Below are positions 29,408 to 30,715 of a DNA stretch of 30,715 nucleotides, piece by piece (positions within the stretch are counted from its first letter, which is position 1; every line of letters starts with the position of its first letter). The DNA comes from JBDSGC01 sp046594105 (lineage in GTDB: Bacteria > Acidobacteriota > Thermoanaerobaculia > Gp7-AA8), in assembly GCA_046594105.1 (NCBI GenBank), contig JBKJQB010000320.1:1-30715 (forward strand). The letters run 5' to 3'. The notes below the pieces were generated by a model. That model saw only the letters and a program-made list of their open reading frames with translations, was not told the DNA's origin and did no database searches. The translations under genes and the position numbers were made by a program.

Positions 29408-30715
29408 TCAGTTGACTCCCGCCATCAGCCGTTTGATGACCGGGATCATCAGCGCCAATATCAGAGTGGCGATCGCCGCCGTCACGAAGGCGATCATGAA
29501 CACCTCCGAGTACGTGCGGTGTCCCACCAGCCCGGCAACCCAGCCGGCCACGTAGTTGCCCATGGCTGTGGCGAAGAACCACACTCCCATCATCAAACCG
29601 ACGACTCTGGGCGGCGACAGCTTGGTGACCATGCTCAAGCCCACAGGGCTCAGACAAAGCTCGCCGACCATCTGAAGAAAGTACAGTCCGACAAGCCACA
29701 TCGGGCTGACGCGGGCGCCATGCGACTGGAAATATTGCGCAGCCGGAACCATCAGCAGGAACGAAAGGCTGAGCATGAACAGTCCCAGCGTGAACTTCGC
29801 GGGACTGGACGGCTCCCTGCGCTTCCTGGACATCGTCAGCCAGATCCAGGCGAAGATCGGCGAGAAGATGATGACGAACAAAGGCTCGACCGATTGGAAC
29901 CAGCTCGAGGGATAGGTGAAGCCGAACAGCGTCAGCCGCGTCGCCCGGTCCGCGAAAAGAGTCAGGCTGGAACCCGCCTGCTCGAAGCCGGCCCAGAAGA
30001 TCAGCGCAAACAGCGTGAGGATCGATGCCGCGGCGATCCGCCCCCATTCCTGGCTGGTGAACGCCTTCTCGGGCAGCCCGACTGGAGTGCCCGTGGTGGC
30101 CACGACCTTCTTCTCCGGTCCCGAAACCGGTACGAGGTACTTGCGACCATAGACGTACTGGATGATGCCGATCACCATTCCGAATCCCGCCGCGGCAAAC
30201 CCGATGTGCCAGTTGATCTTCTGTCCAAGCCAGCCGGTGACCAGCGGCGCGATGAAGGCGCCGAGGTTGATCCCCATGTAGAACAACGAGAACCCTGCAT
30301 CGCGGCGGGGATCGTCGCGGGTGTACAGCGTGCCGACCATGGTGCTCACGTTCGGCTTCAGCAGACCGGTGCCGAGGATGATCAATCCGAGGCCGGTATA
30401 GAAGAATGGGAGACCGGGAACGGCCATGGCGAAATGCCCGGTGGCGATGATGATCCCACCGAGAAGGACCGCGCGGTAATGGCCGAGGAATCGATCGGCG
30501 ATGAAGCCGCCCGGGATCCCCATGAGGTAAACCGACATGGTGTACAGGCCATAGATGTGTGTGGCTTTCGCATCAGGAAAGCCGAGACCCGGTTGCATCA
30601 CCGATCCGGTCATGTAGAGCGTGAGCAGCGCGCGCATCCCGTAGTAGCTGAAGCGTTCCCACATCTCGGTGAAAAACAGCGTAGCCAGGCCTCGGGGGTG
30701 GCCGAACCACTGCTT
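29408..30715 (-). CDS. POT/PTR2-family proton-dependent peptide transporter, 5' end outside the window
   Basis: 435 residues are visible and the frame runs off the right edge. The N-terminal signature is intact: FGHPRGLATLFFTEMWERF then SYYGM, with the ExxERFxYYG motif that couples protons to peptide uptake; this shows that the internal Met at 30664 is not the start. Further marks are GGFIADRFLGHYR, GLLKPNVSTMVGTLY and FYMGINLGAFIAP (a PTR2 signature). About eleven hydrophobic helices are seen, so little is missing. It would import di- and tripeptides in the inner membrane. Its stop abuts the hydratase stop. Confidence 0.92.
   Translation of the reverse strand, partial: KQWFGHPRGLATLFFTEMWERFSYYGMRALLTLYMTGSVMQPGLGFPDAKATHIYGLYTMSVYLMGIPGGFIADRFLGHYRAVLLGGIIIATGHFAMAVPGLPFFYTGLGLIILGTGLLKPNVSTMVGTLYTRDDPRRDAGFSLFYMGINLGAFIAPLVTGWLGQKINWHIGFAAAGFGMVIGIIQYVYGRKYLVPVSGPEKKVVATTGTPVGLPEKAFTSQEWGRIAAASILTLFALIFWAGFEQAGSSLTLFADRATRLTLFGFTYPSSWFQSVEPLFVIIFSPIFAWIWLTMSRKRREPSSPAKFTLGLFMLSLSFLLMVPAAQYFQSHGARVSPMWLVGLYFLQMVGELCLSPVGLSMVTKLSPPRVVGLMMGVWFFATAMGNYVAGWVAGLVGHRTYSEVFMIAFVTAAIATLILALMIPVIKRLMAGVN

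Overview
The window is about 30.7 kb of GC-rich, gene-dense bacterial chromosome. There are 26 protein genes I can support, no rRNA or tRNA, no CRISPR array, and no phage or insertion-sequence transposase. No gene names the species. The gene mix fits a free-living Gram-negative-like bacterium: type IV pilin-like protein, PilR-like regulator, SigR-type ECF sigma factor, fused aspartokinase-homoserine dehydrogenase, muropeptide-sugar recycling, a POT peptide transporter and a BamR-like hydratase. The dispersed GC-rich intergenic repeats would also suit an Acidobacteriota-type genome. That placement is inference and unproven.

Layout, left to right. At 1-2464 there is a GspH/FimT pseudopilin, then a convergent membrane protein of the alkaline-phosphatase/sulfatase fold that seems to have lost its metal ligands. 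At 2572-7399 an Eco57I-type adenine methyltransferase overlaps a SNF2-type helicase; this is the best candidate for a defence or modification system. At 7413-10406 come a PilR-like sigma-54 regulator, a DUF192 lipoprotein and a rhomboid-like membrane protein without a catalytic dyad. At 10793-13666 are a zinc-ribbon/Arg-rich protein and, divergently, a PTPS-like enzyme, a DUF1802 protein and a DjlA-like J-domain protein. At 14139-15908 are a SigR-like sigma factor with an acidic tail, a strong terminator, an RsrA-like zinc anti-sigma factor and a winged-helix-like protein. At 16026-21768 are ThrA, an AI-2E-family permease, an ITPase, a small acidic protein and an UPF0158 protein. At 21796-24578 lies murQ-nagA-nagB, which would carry MurNAc-6-phosphate to fructose-6-phosphate. 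At 24712-29407 are a YbhP-like and ClsB-like pair, a GNAT acetyltransferase, a cold-shock protein and an enoyl-CoA hydratase. The window ends inside a POT-family transporter on the minus strand.

Two kinds of non-coding structure run through the window. First, many genes have a TANNNT-type -10 element only 6-12 nt before the start codon, which implies leaderless or very short-leader transcripts. At two divergent gene pairs the opposing -10 boxes overlap by two bases. Second, several families of short dispersed repeats fill the intergenic gaps. One family of about 80 bp, sharing the core GCCGGCACGGCCGGC, starts exactly in the stop codon of four different genes.
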